Source: a virus. From it: a stretch of 64,000 bases of DNA. The notes under the pieces are model-generated. The model saw only the letters and a list, made by a program, of their open reading frames with translations. It searched no databases and was not told the origin of the DNA. Shown here piece after piece: positions 47,251-56,722 of the stretch; position 1 is the first letter of the stretch, and every line of letters begins with the position of its first letter. The stretch is from positions 186,797-250,796 of the IMG/VR virus record IMGVR_UViG_3300022602_000024. One strand, written 5' to 3'. Made by a program: the position numbers and the translations under genes.

Positions 47251-48921
47251 TTAGTTACTTTTTGACAAATATTGTTGAATTTGTTCGCGCTCTACTGCGG
47301 TCAGTGTATCTGTATCGTAACGTCCAGCATCAATTTCTTCGATCAAATGCTGAATATACTGTTCTTCATAAGCATACACATCTGTGGCTTCTTTGTCAAC
47401 TTCAATCCATTTATTACCATTGTACTTGAATAGTCTGTTTGGTAAGAAATCTGTTCTTAAATATACATCGCCCTTTTCTGGTACAGCAGGAAATTGATTG
47501 CCGAAGTCACTGTTGGCTGCTTTGCCTAAATCTGGTTCTGCATTGTCTGCTGGGATTACCGGAGTATATTTGGCGCCTGGATGCGGGGCAGCTTCGATGC
47601 TCGGAATTATCAGGGGAGCAGGTGGTTCCGGTGGCAAAGTTGCTATAACATAATCGCCGGGACGTTCCATGTCTGCAATATCTATCGGAAGCTCGGGCTC
47701 GGGTTCTGGAGCAAACATCCATCCAGGAGTGTGTGGATTATTGTCTGCTACGGGCTCGGGGGGTTCTGGAGTATATACTCTTGGTTTTTCATTGTTAAAC
47801 CCATCGCCCCAGGGTCTATTCAAATAGGGATGACGTTCATATAGTGTGGGTTCTGGCTCGGGTAATTCAACTGCAAATTCAATTGTTTCGCCACTGACGG
47901 CATCCATCACTGTGCAGTCCTTATTAGGGCAAAATTGACCTATGCCGGGTGCATTTACCAATTCAGTGCCGCATTTGTAACACTGAATAGTTTCGGGTTC
48001 GTCAGGAGGTTCTCCGACTGAGTCATTGCTGACCGCAGGCTGCGTATGTTTGTTCGCCTCGACAGGTGTATGTTCCTCCTCCTCAACGCTCTCTAACTCT
48101 TCTGGTGTGGGCTTTTCACCAACAAATGTATCCGATTCTGCAATAGTAGGATGTGGTTCTCGTTCTGATCGTATCCACGCAAACGTCATTTGACTGGCCA
48201 ATAGCATTACAACTGCCAAGGGATCAAATACTATAACAATCAGGATAATGACCCATGTTACTGCTCGTTCCAAAATAGATGCATCGGGATTGTCACCGTA
48301 TACAAAAGCCGCAATATACTTGATGGGTCCAACTTCGGCTTCTACTTTGCGATTCTCTGCACGTACAGGTGCCGCTTCGTCATTGAGCTGACTAATTGTT
48401 TTCTGGTTCGCTTCGATATCACGGGCAAGAGCCGCACGGTCTTTTTGTTGCGATTTGCGTACAGCGTTTGCTTTATCGGCACCTTTTTCATCTGTGCTTC
48501 GGCCCATGATTTGGTCCACCGCTTCATCCATTTGTCGAAGTTGCCGGCGGTCAACTTCGATGTTTTCTTTTGCCGTCTTAATCTTCTCATCATATATTGC
48601 AATCCGACTTTGTACGTCACCCGATACTAAAGTCTGGTCACTGTGTGCTTTACTTAAAAATCCAAAAATACCTAAACTGGTAATAAACATTAGAATGGCC
48701 ACTGCGGTTACTGCATAACTTCGCATGAGCCAAGGCAATCTGGGCCAGTGTGCTTTGACCCAAGACGCAGTTACCAGTTTACCAATTTCCAAACTGATGC
48801 CCATGATCATGATGGGAATAGCGGCTGCCGAAAAGATGGCCATCAAGCCCATGACCGAATAGTAAATGGCCACGGCCGAGATGGTCAGGCCAGAGAGTAA
48901 GAGTAGTGTTGCTAATATCAT
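47251..48921 (-). CDS. large membrane and coiled-coil protein, 556 aa
   Basis: Membrane helices at about 1-20, 25-48, 68-90 and 222-245; a coiled coil (95-200) with 'IAIYDEKIKTAKENIEVDRR'; a Cys pair 'CYKCGTELVN..CPNKDC' zinc ribbon near 318-336; a Pro/Glu-rich low-complexity tail and a final 'GDVYLRTDFLPNRLFKYNG' motif. I recognise similar proteins in T4-like marine phages but not a function. The -10 (TAGAAT) of a sigma70-type promoter ends 8 nt before the ATG. Confidence 0.6.
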   Translation of the reverse strand: MILATLLLLSGLTISAVAIYYSVMGLMAIFSAAAIPIMIMGISLEIGKLVTASWVKAHWPRLPWLMRSYAVTAVAILMFITSLGIFGFLSKAHSDQTLVSGDVQSRIAIYDEKIKTAKENIEVDRRQLRQMDEAVDQIMGRSTDEKGADKANAVRKSQQKDRAALARDIEANQKTISQLNDEAAPVRAENRKVEAEVGPIKYIAAFVYGDNPDASILERAVTWVIILIVIVFDPLAVVMLLASQMTFAWIRSEREPHPTIAESDTFVGEKPTPEELESVEEEEHTPVEANKHTQPAVSNDSVGEPPDEPETIQCYKCGTELVNAPGIGQFCPNKDCTVMDAVSGETIEFAVELPEPEPTLYERHPYLNRPWGDGFNNEKPRVYTPEPPEPVADNNPHTPGWMFAPEPEPELPIDIADMERPGDYVIATLPPEPPAPLIIPSIEAAPHPGAKYTPVIPADNAEPDLGKAANSDFGNQFPAVPEKGDVYLRTDFLPNRLFKYNGNKWIEVDKEATDVYAYEEQYIQHLIEEIDAGRYDTDTLTAVEREQIQQYLSKSN

Positions 48922-48929
48922 ATTTGTAG

Positions 48930-48958
48930 ATTCTACTAGAATATCAGCATAAGGTCAA
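48930..48958 (-). promoter_or_regulatory. sigma70-type promoter next to start codon
   Basis: TTGACC, 17-bp spacer, TAGAAT, 8 nt from the ATG at 48921. Confidence 0.65.
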
Positions 48959-48967
48959 CAAGTTTGG

Positions 48968-50989
48968 TTAAATGGTATTGTTACCAATTGCAGTTACAAA
49001 TAAGTTACCGGTTGTTCCGTCGAAATTAAAATATTTGATATACATACTTTGGTGTGATGTAACAAAAATACTAGCACCGTTTGTAGATTGCCCGCTAGAC
49101 ACCCCGTGATTGAACTGTGTGCTGCCGCCAGCCGGACTCATTACCAGCACTTCCACTGTTTTGCCTATTGTAGTTGCTAGGTTGATCAAATTGGCAGTGA
49201 GAGTTGTACCGGGCCCGGTTGTGTGTACATGTATCAAATCGTCTGTATCAAAGTTGATTGGAACCACATTGGCCACTAGGGTGGGCTGTGTTGCATTGTG
49301 GGTAATACCCTTGGTTGAACTAAAAGTCCCATTAACAGCAACATTGCCTGTGGTCAATGTCTTACCCGCGGCCATAACAGTGTTAAGATTCAGTACTAAG
49401 TTAGCAGTAGAACCAGTTGACCCGATCTGTATATCAATGTTGCCTGTAGCGGATTGGATTGTGTTATCGACAAACTTTAATTGACCAACTTGTAACTGGT
49501 TGGCTCCGTTGATTTGTAACACACCGTTTGTAACAGTAAGTTCTGCACTTATTGCGGCGTTAGCAGTATCTTGGATGTATATTGATCCCGGACCAATATA
49601 GACACTCTTCCATTTTCTGGTCTCACTACCAAGGTAATATGTATTATCAAGGCTAGGAGTTAAGTTACCGCCGATGTTGCTGTCTGCGGTTAAATTAATA
49701 CCTGCAAAGGTCGGAGTGGCATTTGCAGAAACATCCTGCCCAATACTAACAGTAATAGCACTGCCTAAACTAACAGTGCCACCGCCCGTGACGCCTGTTC
49801 CTGAGTTTACTGTGACTGTTGAATTTTGTAATTTAACGTTTTGTATACTGCTTGCAGCCAATGCACCGATAACATCAGCATTGCTTAATGTTATAGCACC
49901 AGTACGTGTATTGAATGTTGTTACTCCGTTGGCGCCGACTGGAATTCTTTCCCAAGTTGCACCGTTATAAATTACCCAGTCGCCTGCAACAAAAGTAGAC
50001 CCTAGGTTGGTACCACCGGTAGTAACTGCATATTCATATCCAGTTGTACCTACGCCATTGGCCAGTGTTGGTACGTTGGTATTAGCGTTCCATGTGCCTT
50101 GATAACTTACTCCGCCTAACAACGAAGTAGGAATTTGTGATAATGTAAGTCTACTTGCGCCGTCTAATGTAGCAACACCGCTGGCTGCGCCCAGTTGTGT
50201 TAATGGGATAGCCGCAGTACTCTGAGTTGTTGCGTCAGCAAAAGTAATACCACCACTGTCTATTGTTAAACTACGACTAACGCTATTGCTATTAATAGCA
50301 CTAGTCCAAAACTGTATGTTGCTGCCTTGGTTAGTTCCGGTTTGATCTTGGCTGGAAACAAAATCTATACGAGCTGTACTTAATGCGGGCCATCCTGCGC
50401 TAGTATAAGGAGTAGCACCAACTCGACTAATGATGTTGCCATTTAATACTTGAGTTGGAGCTCTGCTGGATCCGTTATATCTTCGTCCTACATAAGCAGC
50501 ATAGCCCGATTGGCCATCATTGTAAATTCTGCTGCTGTTGTTGGGTTGCCCTGTTACGTGAAGTAATACACCAGTATTTTGCGGGGCTTGAACTGTGTGG
50601 TCTGGGTTACCGATAATATCAATGCCCGAGTCAAGGCTATTGACTACTGGTACATAAAAATTGATAGTTTTGTTAGATAAACTTTCTATTAGAACATCGC
50701 CAGATGGAGATTCAGTAATAAAATTACCAACTACATATATGTTACCTGTACCGTTACTAGCAATAGTAACATCTTGGTTTGTGCCGGTGGAACTCATTGT
50801 GGTTCCATTGAACTCTATGTCACCAATTCTATTACTACCCAGAGCAATGGGATTACCACCGGGAGTAACGCCGTCACTAATCCTTAAGTTACCAGTTGAC
50901 TCATCATAAAACATGTGACCTTTTTCACCGACAAAGGTTGCACCGTTTGTACCGTTTGCTCTACTAGTAAATAGTTTTTGGATTGCCAT
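48968..50989 (-). CDS. tail fibre protein, 673 aa
   Basis: Starts MAIQKLFTSRANGTNGATFV, 'GEKGHMFYDESTGNLRISDG' (a phage-fibre N-terminal repeat module). Beta-rich repeats, 'TTFNTRTGAITLSNADVIGA' modules and a C-terminal 'NFDGTTGNLFVTAIGNN'. Long fibre for host contact. No enzymatic motif. The following GIY-YIG gene lies 2 bp upstream. Confidence 0.8.
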   Translation of the reverse strand: MAIQKLFTSRANGTNGATFVGEKGHMFYDESTGNLRISDGVTPGGNPIALGSNRIGDIEFNGTTMSSTGTNQDVTIASNGTGNIYVVGNFITESPSGDVLIESLSNKTINFYVPVVNSLDSGIDIIGNPDHTVQAPQNTGVLLHVTGQPNNSSRIYNDGQSGYAAYVGRRYNGSSRAPTQVLNGNIISRVGATPYTSAGWPALSTARIDFVSSQDQTGTNQGSNIQFWTSAINSNSVSRSLTIDSGGITFADATTQSTAAIPLTQLGAASGVATLDGASRLTLSQIPTSLLGGVSYQGTWNANTNVPTLANGVGTTGYEYAVTTGGTNLGSTFVAGDWVIYNGATWERIPVGANGVTTFNTRTGAITLSNADVIGALAASSIQNVKLQNSTVTVNSGTGVTGGGTVSLGSAITVSIGQDVSANATPTFAGINLTADSNIGGNLTPSLDNTYYLGSETRKWKSVYIGPGSIYIQDTANAAISAELTVTNGVLQINGANQLQVGQLKFVDNTIQSATGNIDIQIGSTGSTANLVLNLNTVMAAGKTLTTGNVAVNGTFSSTKGITHNATQPTLVANVVPINFDTDDLIHVHTTGPGTTLTANLINLATTIGKTVEVLVMSPAGGSTQFNHGVSSGQSTNGASIFVTSHQSMYIKYFNFDGTTGNLFVTAIGNNTI

Positions 50990-50991
50990 AA

Positions 50992-51603
50992 TTAAATTTC
51001 TTTCCCTAAAGTTTTACACTTATCAAAATGATATTGTTTCATTTGTGGCAATCCGCCAATTTTATTACAATGGGGGCATTCAACTTTGGGTTTTGGTTTT
51101 CTTAATTTACTACGCTCTATTTCCGTCCAGGCTCTGCCAGGTTTCCCTGCGTTCACACCTATCAATGATTGCTTCATTTTTGCAATATGCTCGTTGGATA
51201 ATTTTCTTCCTTTAAGCGGACTCGGTTTACCCAATTTCTTAATTGTCTCCGCCCGTTTAGCGATTGTCTGTGTTGGTATTTTTCTACCTTTAAGAGTATT
51301 TGAAATTTTATTACGAAGTTCTTCTGTTAAAATTCTACCAGAACAACCTTCACCACCATTAGTCATATTTCTTAATATACCAGTGCCCAAATCTTTACGA
51401 CCATATTTTTCTATTAGACTTATTTCTAATTCAAATGCATCAATTTCATTTAAATTTTCTGCCAATATTTTAATTTTAGATTTATCTTTTGGCACCACAA
51501 CTGAATGTTTATTATTCCATGCCCGATTACCCTTCCCCTTACCAATATAGTAAGGAGTATCATCTGATTTTCTTAAATAGGCATAAACGTAATACGTATT
51601 CAT
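50992..51603 (-). CDS. GIY-YIG homing endonuclease with zinc motif
   Basis: 203 residues from ATG 51603. 'YYVYAYLRKSDDTPYYIGKG', 'NMTNGGEGCSGRILTEELRN' and C-terminal 'CPHCNKIGGLPQMKQYHFDKC'. Closely similar to the 46678-47190 enzyme; two insertions of one family. It sits exactly between two fibre-region genes. Confidence 0.88.
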   Translation of the reverse strand: MNTYYVYAYLRKSDDTPYYIGKGKGNRAWNNKHSVVVPKDKSKIKILAENLNEIDAFELEISLIEKYGRKDLGTGILRNMTNGGEGCSGRILTEELRNKISNTLKGRKIPTQTIAKRAETIKKLGKPSPLKGRKLSNEHIAKMKQSLIGVNAGKPGRAWTEIERSKLRKPKPKVECPHCNKIGGLPQMKQYHFDKCKTLGKEI

Positions 51604-51613
51604 ACAATGTAAA

Positions 51614-52015
51614 TTACGATTCGAAAGGCTCGTCTTCGTCTGCAATAACCATTGTGGCAGCAGGAGCAATACCAGCGTTGCGCTTCATGATTGACATTTC
51701 GTCTTCTGCATCACAATCGCAAGGTGAGTGTCCACAAGCAGGGCAAGATTCTTCGCCTCCGGCAATGCTGACATCAGTTACTGGAACTTCTACACCAGCC
51801 AATTTTTTCATTAGATCCAATTTTTGTTGCAATGGGCCAACCATGCTACGAGTGTTGACCTGTGCAGCACCTTCGATGCCGTGTGTGCTGTCTGCACCAC
51901 CCACTTCAACGTCAACAATTTCGGGACGGTTAGTGATTTCAGTGCTGGATGATTGACCAGACTCTTTTGAGTCAATAATGTCGGCCATTTTTCTTAATAT
52001 TTCACTTGCTCTCAT
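51614..52015 (-). CDS. zinc-ribbon-containing phage protein, 133 aa
   Basis: Acidic; 'ESCPACGHSPCDCDAEDEM' near 88-106 is a four-Cys motif (CxxC-x3-CxC). 'MRASEILRKMADIIDS' N-terminal helix. Similar small proteins lie beside structural genes in T4-like phages. Function unknown. Confidence 0.6.
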   Translation of the reverse strand: MRASEILRKMADIIDSKESGQSSSTEITNRPEIVDVEVGGADSTHGIEGAAQVNTRSMVGPLQQKLDLMKKLAGVEVPVTDVSIAGGEESCPACGHSPCDCDAEDEMSIMKRNAGIAPAATMVIADEDEPFES

Positions 52016-52027
52016 AGTGTTCTTTCA

Positions 52028-52339
52028 TTAACCATTGGTATATGTGTTGCCGCCAAATGCTGGACCAGCAGTGCCCGAAGCCGCTACATTACCAACTTGT
52101 GTGATTGTAATTGCAGCGGTACCAGCAGTGGGCAACAAACCCAGTGTGTTGCCAATGCCCTGCATATTAATGGGGGTTCTCATGTTTGCTGGGATTAGTG
52201 TAGTTACGTTGCTGGTTATTGATGCTGAGCCATTGATGTTGGCGTAGCAGGCCACGTTAGAAACTACAATAACTTTGGTACTGTTGATTGGAAGACTTGT
52301 GATTCCAACTGCTGATACAAATGTTTGTGAATATGCCAT
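52028..52339 (-). CDS. small structural-type protein, 103 aa
   Basis: Starts MAYSQTFVSAVGITSLPINS; Asn/Thr/Gly-rich beta protein without signal peptide. CATAAATA late motif 26 nt upstream and AGGAATC as weak ribosome site. Probably a virion component near the fibres. Confidence 0.55.
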   Translation of the reverse strand: MAYSQTFVSAVGITSLPINSTKVIVVSNVACYANINGSASITSNVTTLIPANMRTPINMQGIGNTLGLLPTAGTAAITITQVGNVAASGTAGPAFGGNTYTNG

Positions 52340-52364
52340 TTTTAGATTCCTGAATCGTTATTGT

Positions 52365-52371
52365 TATTTAT
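52365..52371 (-). promoter_or_regulatory. late promoter motif
   Basis: ATAAATA on the minus strand before the 103-aa structural gene. Confidence 0.5.
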
Positions 52372-52373
52372 GG

Positions 52374-55196
52374 TTAGAAGCCTGCGGCTTTCAATCTTGC
52401 AGCAATTTGGTCTAATGCACTACTAATTGTGTAAACATTGCTGGTCCAATTACGATAATTGCCCATAATATACTGAATATTACCAGTGACTGTCAGATTG
52501 CCGGCCTGCACGTTACCACTATAAGTTGGCAAATAACTAGCAACATTAGCATTAGAATAAACATTGGCCTGTAAGTTTGCTAACCAAGTGGTGTGAGTAG
52601 AAATTGTTGTTGCTTGTGCAGAAATATTAGCATTGCTCCATATTTCATAACTACCAACATTGGCCTGTAGTGTCGATATTGCAGCATTAGCCGCAGTCAC
52701 GTTTGCAACTATTCCTGTAACAACTGTTGATGTTGGTAAAAAACTTGCAACATTGATGTTACTGTAAGTACCAGTGGGCGGATTAGCAATCAAATAGCTG
52801 GCAACATTGGAGTTACTGTATGTGTTTACAAGTGGGCTTGTAACCAAAAAGCTGGCAACGTTGGAGTTACTATAAGTACCTGTAGGCGGATTAGCAATCA
52901 AATAACTAGCCACGTTGGAGTTGCTATAGTTACTAGTACCAAAATGTGAATTAGCCCAGGTCTGGTATGCTCCGATATTGCTATTGATATTAACAAAATT
53001 GCCAACATTACTGGTTATACTAGTGGCAGTTATATTACCTGTTACTACATTGCCAGTTGCATAATCAAAAGTTATAAACGGTGTAGAGAAGTTGCTGCCG
53101 CCTTGCTTGTAAAGACCAAAGCGAGCATGTTGAGATCCAGTTCCGGTACCATTACCTACTCCATCGGTCCAGTCCCAGTCCCATGCAACATCACCACGAT
53201 AAGTGACATTACCAACCCCGCCGTTGCTGAATCCAATGTCAATGTTACCTGTGTTAGGTATAGCAGACAATGAACCATCACCTACACTCAGGACCAGTCC
53301 AGGATTGGGGTTCTTAACACCAGTGTAACTGTCTAAGTGTATTTTTCCAGATCCGTATGGGTCAATGAAAATGCCCACATTGCCGTTGCTGATAGTACCA
53401 ATACTGTTGCCATTGAAGGTGATATTACCAATGGATCCTACTGCAACATTTCCACCACCAATAAACGGTGTACCATTGGCCCAGTAGAAGCCCGACACAA
53501 TGATATTACCTGCAGTGATGTTACCGGCAGTATGAATATATCCTGTGGTCACATTTGCTACCAAGGCATTGACTGTATTGTTAATAGTACTCAACGTTGC
53601 AGTATGTGTGGTTATCACTGCGTTAGCAGCCGCAACATTGGCATTGATTGTGGCTATGGTAGTATTGGTAGCAGTATTAGCAGATAAGTTTGCAAGATTA
53701 CTTTGTAAAGTGATTATGGCTGCATTGGCTGCAGTAACATTGGCATTTACTAAATTAATTCGAGTAGTCTGACTAACTGCATTAGCATTGGCGTAGGTTT
53801 CAAATGCACCAATGTTGGTCTGTATTGCGGCAATCACCAAATTGGCGGCAGTTACGTTAGCCGATAATGCAGCATTAACTGTGGCAACATTGGTATTCGT
53901 AGACCCAATTGCAGAATTAACCGCAGTCAATGAATTATTAATTGTTACAAGATAAGCAGAGGTACTACTTACATTAGATATTAAAGTAGCAATACTTGTA
54001 TTTGCGATTGTAACACCAGCAACCAATGATCCAATGGCAACTGATTGAGCGGCCGCATTGGAAAATAGTGTGGTGATGTTATTTGTAGCAGTACCAAGGT
54101 TAGCATTGGCATAAGAGCCACTGGCTAACAAGTTAACTATGTTGGTTGTTGCAGTACCAAGGTTGGCCTGTATAGAAATTATAGAACTAGCTACTGTTGA
54201 TAAACCAGATTGCAGATTACCAATTGAAGACGTATGCCCAACAATCGTTGCATTGGCAGCTGTCAAGTTGGCATTTAGCAGGCTGATGTTATATGTGTTG
54301 CTCGATATATTATTATTTGCCGCAGTTGCATTAGCAGTCAACTGTGCTACCGTTGCAAATCCAGCATTACTAAACGCCACATTAGCGGCTGTGATATTAG
54401 CACGTAATCCAGCAATTTCAGTTTCTTGTGCGGCAGCATTACTTTGTAAACTGGCTACTGTAAGATTAACGGTAGAAACGTTAGAGTTTACTGCATTAAT
54501 TTCGGTAGCTAATACTCCGGTGTTGGTAGTTAATGTATTAAGGTAGTTGCTTACTGATCCAAGGTTGGCATTGATTGTGCTTATTGCAGAATTAGCAGCA
54601 GTGACATTAGCGTTTAACGAATTGATACTGGTTGCTTGTACGGCTGCATTTGTAAACAATGTGGTGATGTTATTTGTAGCCGTTCCAAGATTAGCATTAA
54701 CTGCTGCATTACCGGCAATTAATGCAACAATATTTGTAGTTGCAGTTCCGAGATTTGCTTGTGTTGTGGCAATCGATGCATTAGCGGCAGCGACATTAGC
54801 ATTAACTACAGTAATTAAATTTGCAATACCGCCCAATGAGCCAGCACTGATAGTAGCAGCAACATTGGCAATATTAGCACTTAGTGCCGCTGAAAGATTT
54901 GCGTAAACATTTGCTGAAATGCTACTATAAGCGGTGCTTAAACTTTGTGTTACAAAAACATTACTGGCAATAGTTTGTTGGTTAACATAAGCAATATTAG
55001 CCGCCCCGGCAACATCATTAACAGTCAACACAACATTGCCAGTGCGTCCTGCTACCGTAGCAACTCCAACAATGGCATTACCTTGGGCTAAAATATTAGC
55101 AAAGTTGCGATCGATTGTTTGAAAAGCGGTGCGTAACGGATCACCAGTGCCATCGTTGGCAGTATTACCGATAAAGACGTTAGAAAGAACGAGCAT
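52374..55196 (-). CDS. giant repetitive tail fibre protein, 940 aa
   Basis: N-terminal 'NVFIGNTANDGTGDPLRTAF' is a module seen in fibre proteins of T4-like cyanophages. Residues 100-540 are long NA/TA-rich heptads ('NANVTAANSAISTINANLGS' type), a coiled coil or fibrous shaft; residues 545-700 form a beta domain; 745-840 carry short repeats ('NTYSNSNVASYLIANPPTGT'); the C-terminal 60 residues close the trimer. Host contact organ. Late promoter CATAAATACC. Confidence 0.8.
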   Translation of the reverse strand: MLVLSNVFIGNTANDGTGDPLRTAFQTIDRNFANILAQGNAIVGVATVAGRTGNVVLTVNDVAGAANIAYVNQQTIASNVFVTQSLSTAYSSISANVYANLSAALSANIANVAATISAGSLGGIANLITVVNANVAAANASIATTQANLGTATTNIVALIAGNAAVNANLGTATNNITTLFTNAAVQATSINSLNANVTAANSAISTINANLGSVSNYLNTLTTNTGVLATEINAVNSNVSTVNLTVASLQSNAAAQETEIAGLRANITAANVAFSNAGFATVAQLTANATAANNNISSNTYNISLLNANLTAANATIVGHTSSIGNLQSGLSTVASSIISIQANLGTATTNIVNLLASGSYANANLGTATNNITTLFSNAAAQSVAIGSLVAGVTIANTSIATLISNVSSTSAYLVTINNSLTAVNSAIGSTNTNVATVNAALSANVTAANLVIAAIQTNIGAFETYANANAVSQTTRINLVNANVTAANAAIITLQSNLANLSANTATNTTIATINANVAAANAVITTHTATLSTINNTVNALVANVTTGYIHTAGNITAGNIIVSGFYWANGTPFIGGGNVAVGSIGNITFNGNSIGTISNGNVGIFIDPYGSGKIHLDSYTGVKNPNPGLVLSVGDGSLSAIPNTGNIDIGFSNGGVGNVTYRGDVAWDWDWTDGVGNGTGTGSQHARFGLYKQGGSNFSTPFITFDYATGNVVTGNITATSITSNVGNFVNINSNIGAYQTWANSHFGTSNYSNSNVASYLIANPPTGTYSNSNVASFLVTSPLVNTYSNSNVASYLIANPPTGTYSNINVASFLPTSTVVTGIVANVTAANAAISTLQANVGSYEIWSNANISAQATTISTHTTWLANLQANVYSNANVASYLPTYSGNVQAGNLTVTGNIQYIMGNYRNWTSNVYTISSALDQIAARLKAAGF
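52740..52935 (-). repeat. tandem coding repeats in the giant fibre gene
   Basis: About 60-bp units encoding 'YSNSNVASYLIANPPTGT' and variants ('FLVTSPLVN') occur four times. Confidence 0.75.
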
Positions 55197-55219
55197 AAAA
55201 TTTCAACCTTAATATAAGG

Positions 55220-55226
55220 TATTTAT
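55220..55226 (-). promoter_or_regulatory. late promoter motif
   Basis: CATAAATACC on the minus strand, 23 nt before the fibre ATG; AAGG as ribosome site. Confidence 0.5.
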
Positions 55227-55240
55227 GCTAAAACTACATA

Positions 55241-56251
55241 TTAGATTGCTTGATGGTATAGCTCAAAACTGGCCAAGTTTTTGCCTTTGGCCTCGCACAT
55301 GATGTCAAACTGATCCCAAAATGTCAAGGCCCACTCGTTCACCGTACGATTCCAGAAAAAGTCTGAGTGTGCACGCAATTTTTGCTTTTTATAGCCAGTG
55401 GCCAACAAGTGCTGATAGTTGGGCATTACATCGGGGTCGTGACCCACAAGTACATCTTCACGGCTGACGCTGTAATGCATAGTGGGACGCAGACCGCGCC
55501 AGCTATCAACCACCTGTCGGACTCGACTATCTGTTGGATCAATGTATTCGCCTTCCCTAATCCAATGGTGGTGAATGTCCATAACAATAGGAAGTAAGTC
55601 GGTAAGTTCAAGACAATCATTTAGCCCCCATGAGTTTTCTTCGTTTTCGATAGTGATACAGTTGCGGGCTTCGGGCGATAGGCGTTTATATGCCAACCTG
55701 ATGCCTTGCGGACCTTGACGTCCGGAGATGTGTACGTTGATTTTAAAGTCTTGGAAACTTCTGCCAAATCCCATCCAACGGGCCATTGTTGCATGATACT
55801 CAAACTCCTCAATGCTACGTTCTACAATATCAGGATTTTCTGATGCCAATACACAAAACTGTCCAGGATGGAAACTGAGTCGCACACCCAAACGACGAGC
55901 AGCTTCGCCTACAGGAGCAAATATCCGTGCACAATGGTCCTGTATTTCACGACGTTGCCACCAGGCCTGCCAGTCTGGTTCAGTATAGCCCTGTAGCATT
56001 TCGCTACCAAGCCGTACCATGCGCAGATGTGGATCGAGACTGCCCACACGCTCAACCAACAACAAGGCTGCACGAGCATTATGATTCATAATGTCCCACT
56101 GGCGTTGTTCAGCTTCGCTTTTGTGTTCGCGTAACCATCGCATGGTGGTACTACGTCCGTTGAGATCACGATCAGCGGCATTTACTTTCATGCCACCAAC
56201 CTCACTGGGATCATTGATCCATTTACAAGCAAAGCCAATACGTTTAGTCAT
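55241..56251 (-). CDS. uvsE: UV-damage endonuclease UvsE/UVDE
   Basis: 336 residues. 'IGFACKWIN', 'LSFHPGQFCVLASENPDIVE', 'INVHISGRQGPQG', 'ITIENEENSWG', 'PIVMDIHHHW', 'MHYSVSRED' and 'KKQKLRAHSDFFWN' are TIM-barrel metal ligands of UVDE, which nicks DNA 5' of UV photoproducts. A perfect sigma70 promoter's -10 ends 5 nt before the ATG, and no Shine-Dalgarno is present. Protects phage DNA in sunlit water. Confidence 0.93.
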   Translation of the reverse strand: MTKRIGFACKWINDPSEVGGMKVNAADRDLNGRSTTMRWLREHKSEAEQRQWDIMNHNARAALLLVERVGSLDPHLRMVRLGSEMLQGYTEPDWQAWWQRREIQDHCARIFAPVGEAARRLGVRLSFHPGQFCVLASENPDIVERSIEEFEYHATMARWMGFGRSFQDFKINVHISGRQGPQGIRLAYKRLSPEARNCITIENEENSWGLNDCLELTDLLPIVMDIHHHWIREGEYIDPTDSRVRQVVDSWRGLRPTMHYSVSREDVLVGHDPDVMPNYQHLLATGYKKQKLRAHSDFFWNRTVNEWALTFWDQFDIMCEAKGKNLASFELYHQAI

Positions 56252-56256
56252 AGTGT

Positions 56257-56285
56257 ATTATAGCAGTATATTATTTTTGTGTCAA
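56257..56285 (-). promoter_or_regulatory. consensus sigma70 promoter abutting the uvsE start
   Basis: TTGACA, 17-bp spacer, TATAAT; ATG 5 nt after the -10. Confidence 0.85.
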
Positions 56286-56722
56286 GCATAAATCCATCCC
56301 AAATTTTCTAATTTATAGATCCAAGTAAAAATGGGCACAGAAAACTCCAACTCCCATTGCCCATTCCACCCCAAATAGGTAGCACTCTTGTGTGATTCGG
56401 GCAAAGGTTTTGTTTGCTCGCTAGCCCAAGGTTCTGGGTAATCAGGATAGTATACCCCGGCCCATTTAAACCTATCGGTGGTTATTCCTTCTACTGAAAC
56501 TGCCACCACCTCCACCGCCATATCTGGGGTTTCGTTGGTTTTGTTTGCGAATTCCAGGATAAATCTATGTTGGCCAACCGACAGGTCTTGGGCAAACTCA
56601 AGTATTACATCATCAGTTAATACTAAAGTATTACTGTCTACGTCGTCAACGCCACAACGGATTTCGGGTGCTACTATACCATGTGGACGCAAATGTATGC
56701 TAAACTCTGTATTGTATATCAT
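56282..56722 (-). CDS. carbohydrate-binding-like beta-sandwich protein, 146 aa
   Basis: 'SVGQHRFILEFANKTNETPD', 'AVEVVAVSVEGITTDRF' and 'WNGQWELEFSVPIFTWIYKL' resemble small beta-sandwich (CBM-like) phage proteins with many aromatic residues. No signal. Its start overlaps the radical SAM stop region (23 bp), so both are co-made; it could be the substrate or partner. Confidence 0.5.
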   Translation of the reverse strand: MIYNTEFSIHLRPHGIVAPEIRCGVDDVDSNTLVLTDDVILEFAQDLSVGQHRFILEFANKTNETPDMAVEVVAVSVEGITTDRFKWAGVYYPDYPEPWASEQTKPLPESHKSATYLGWNGQWELEFSVPIFTWIYKLENLGWIYA

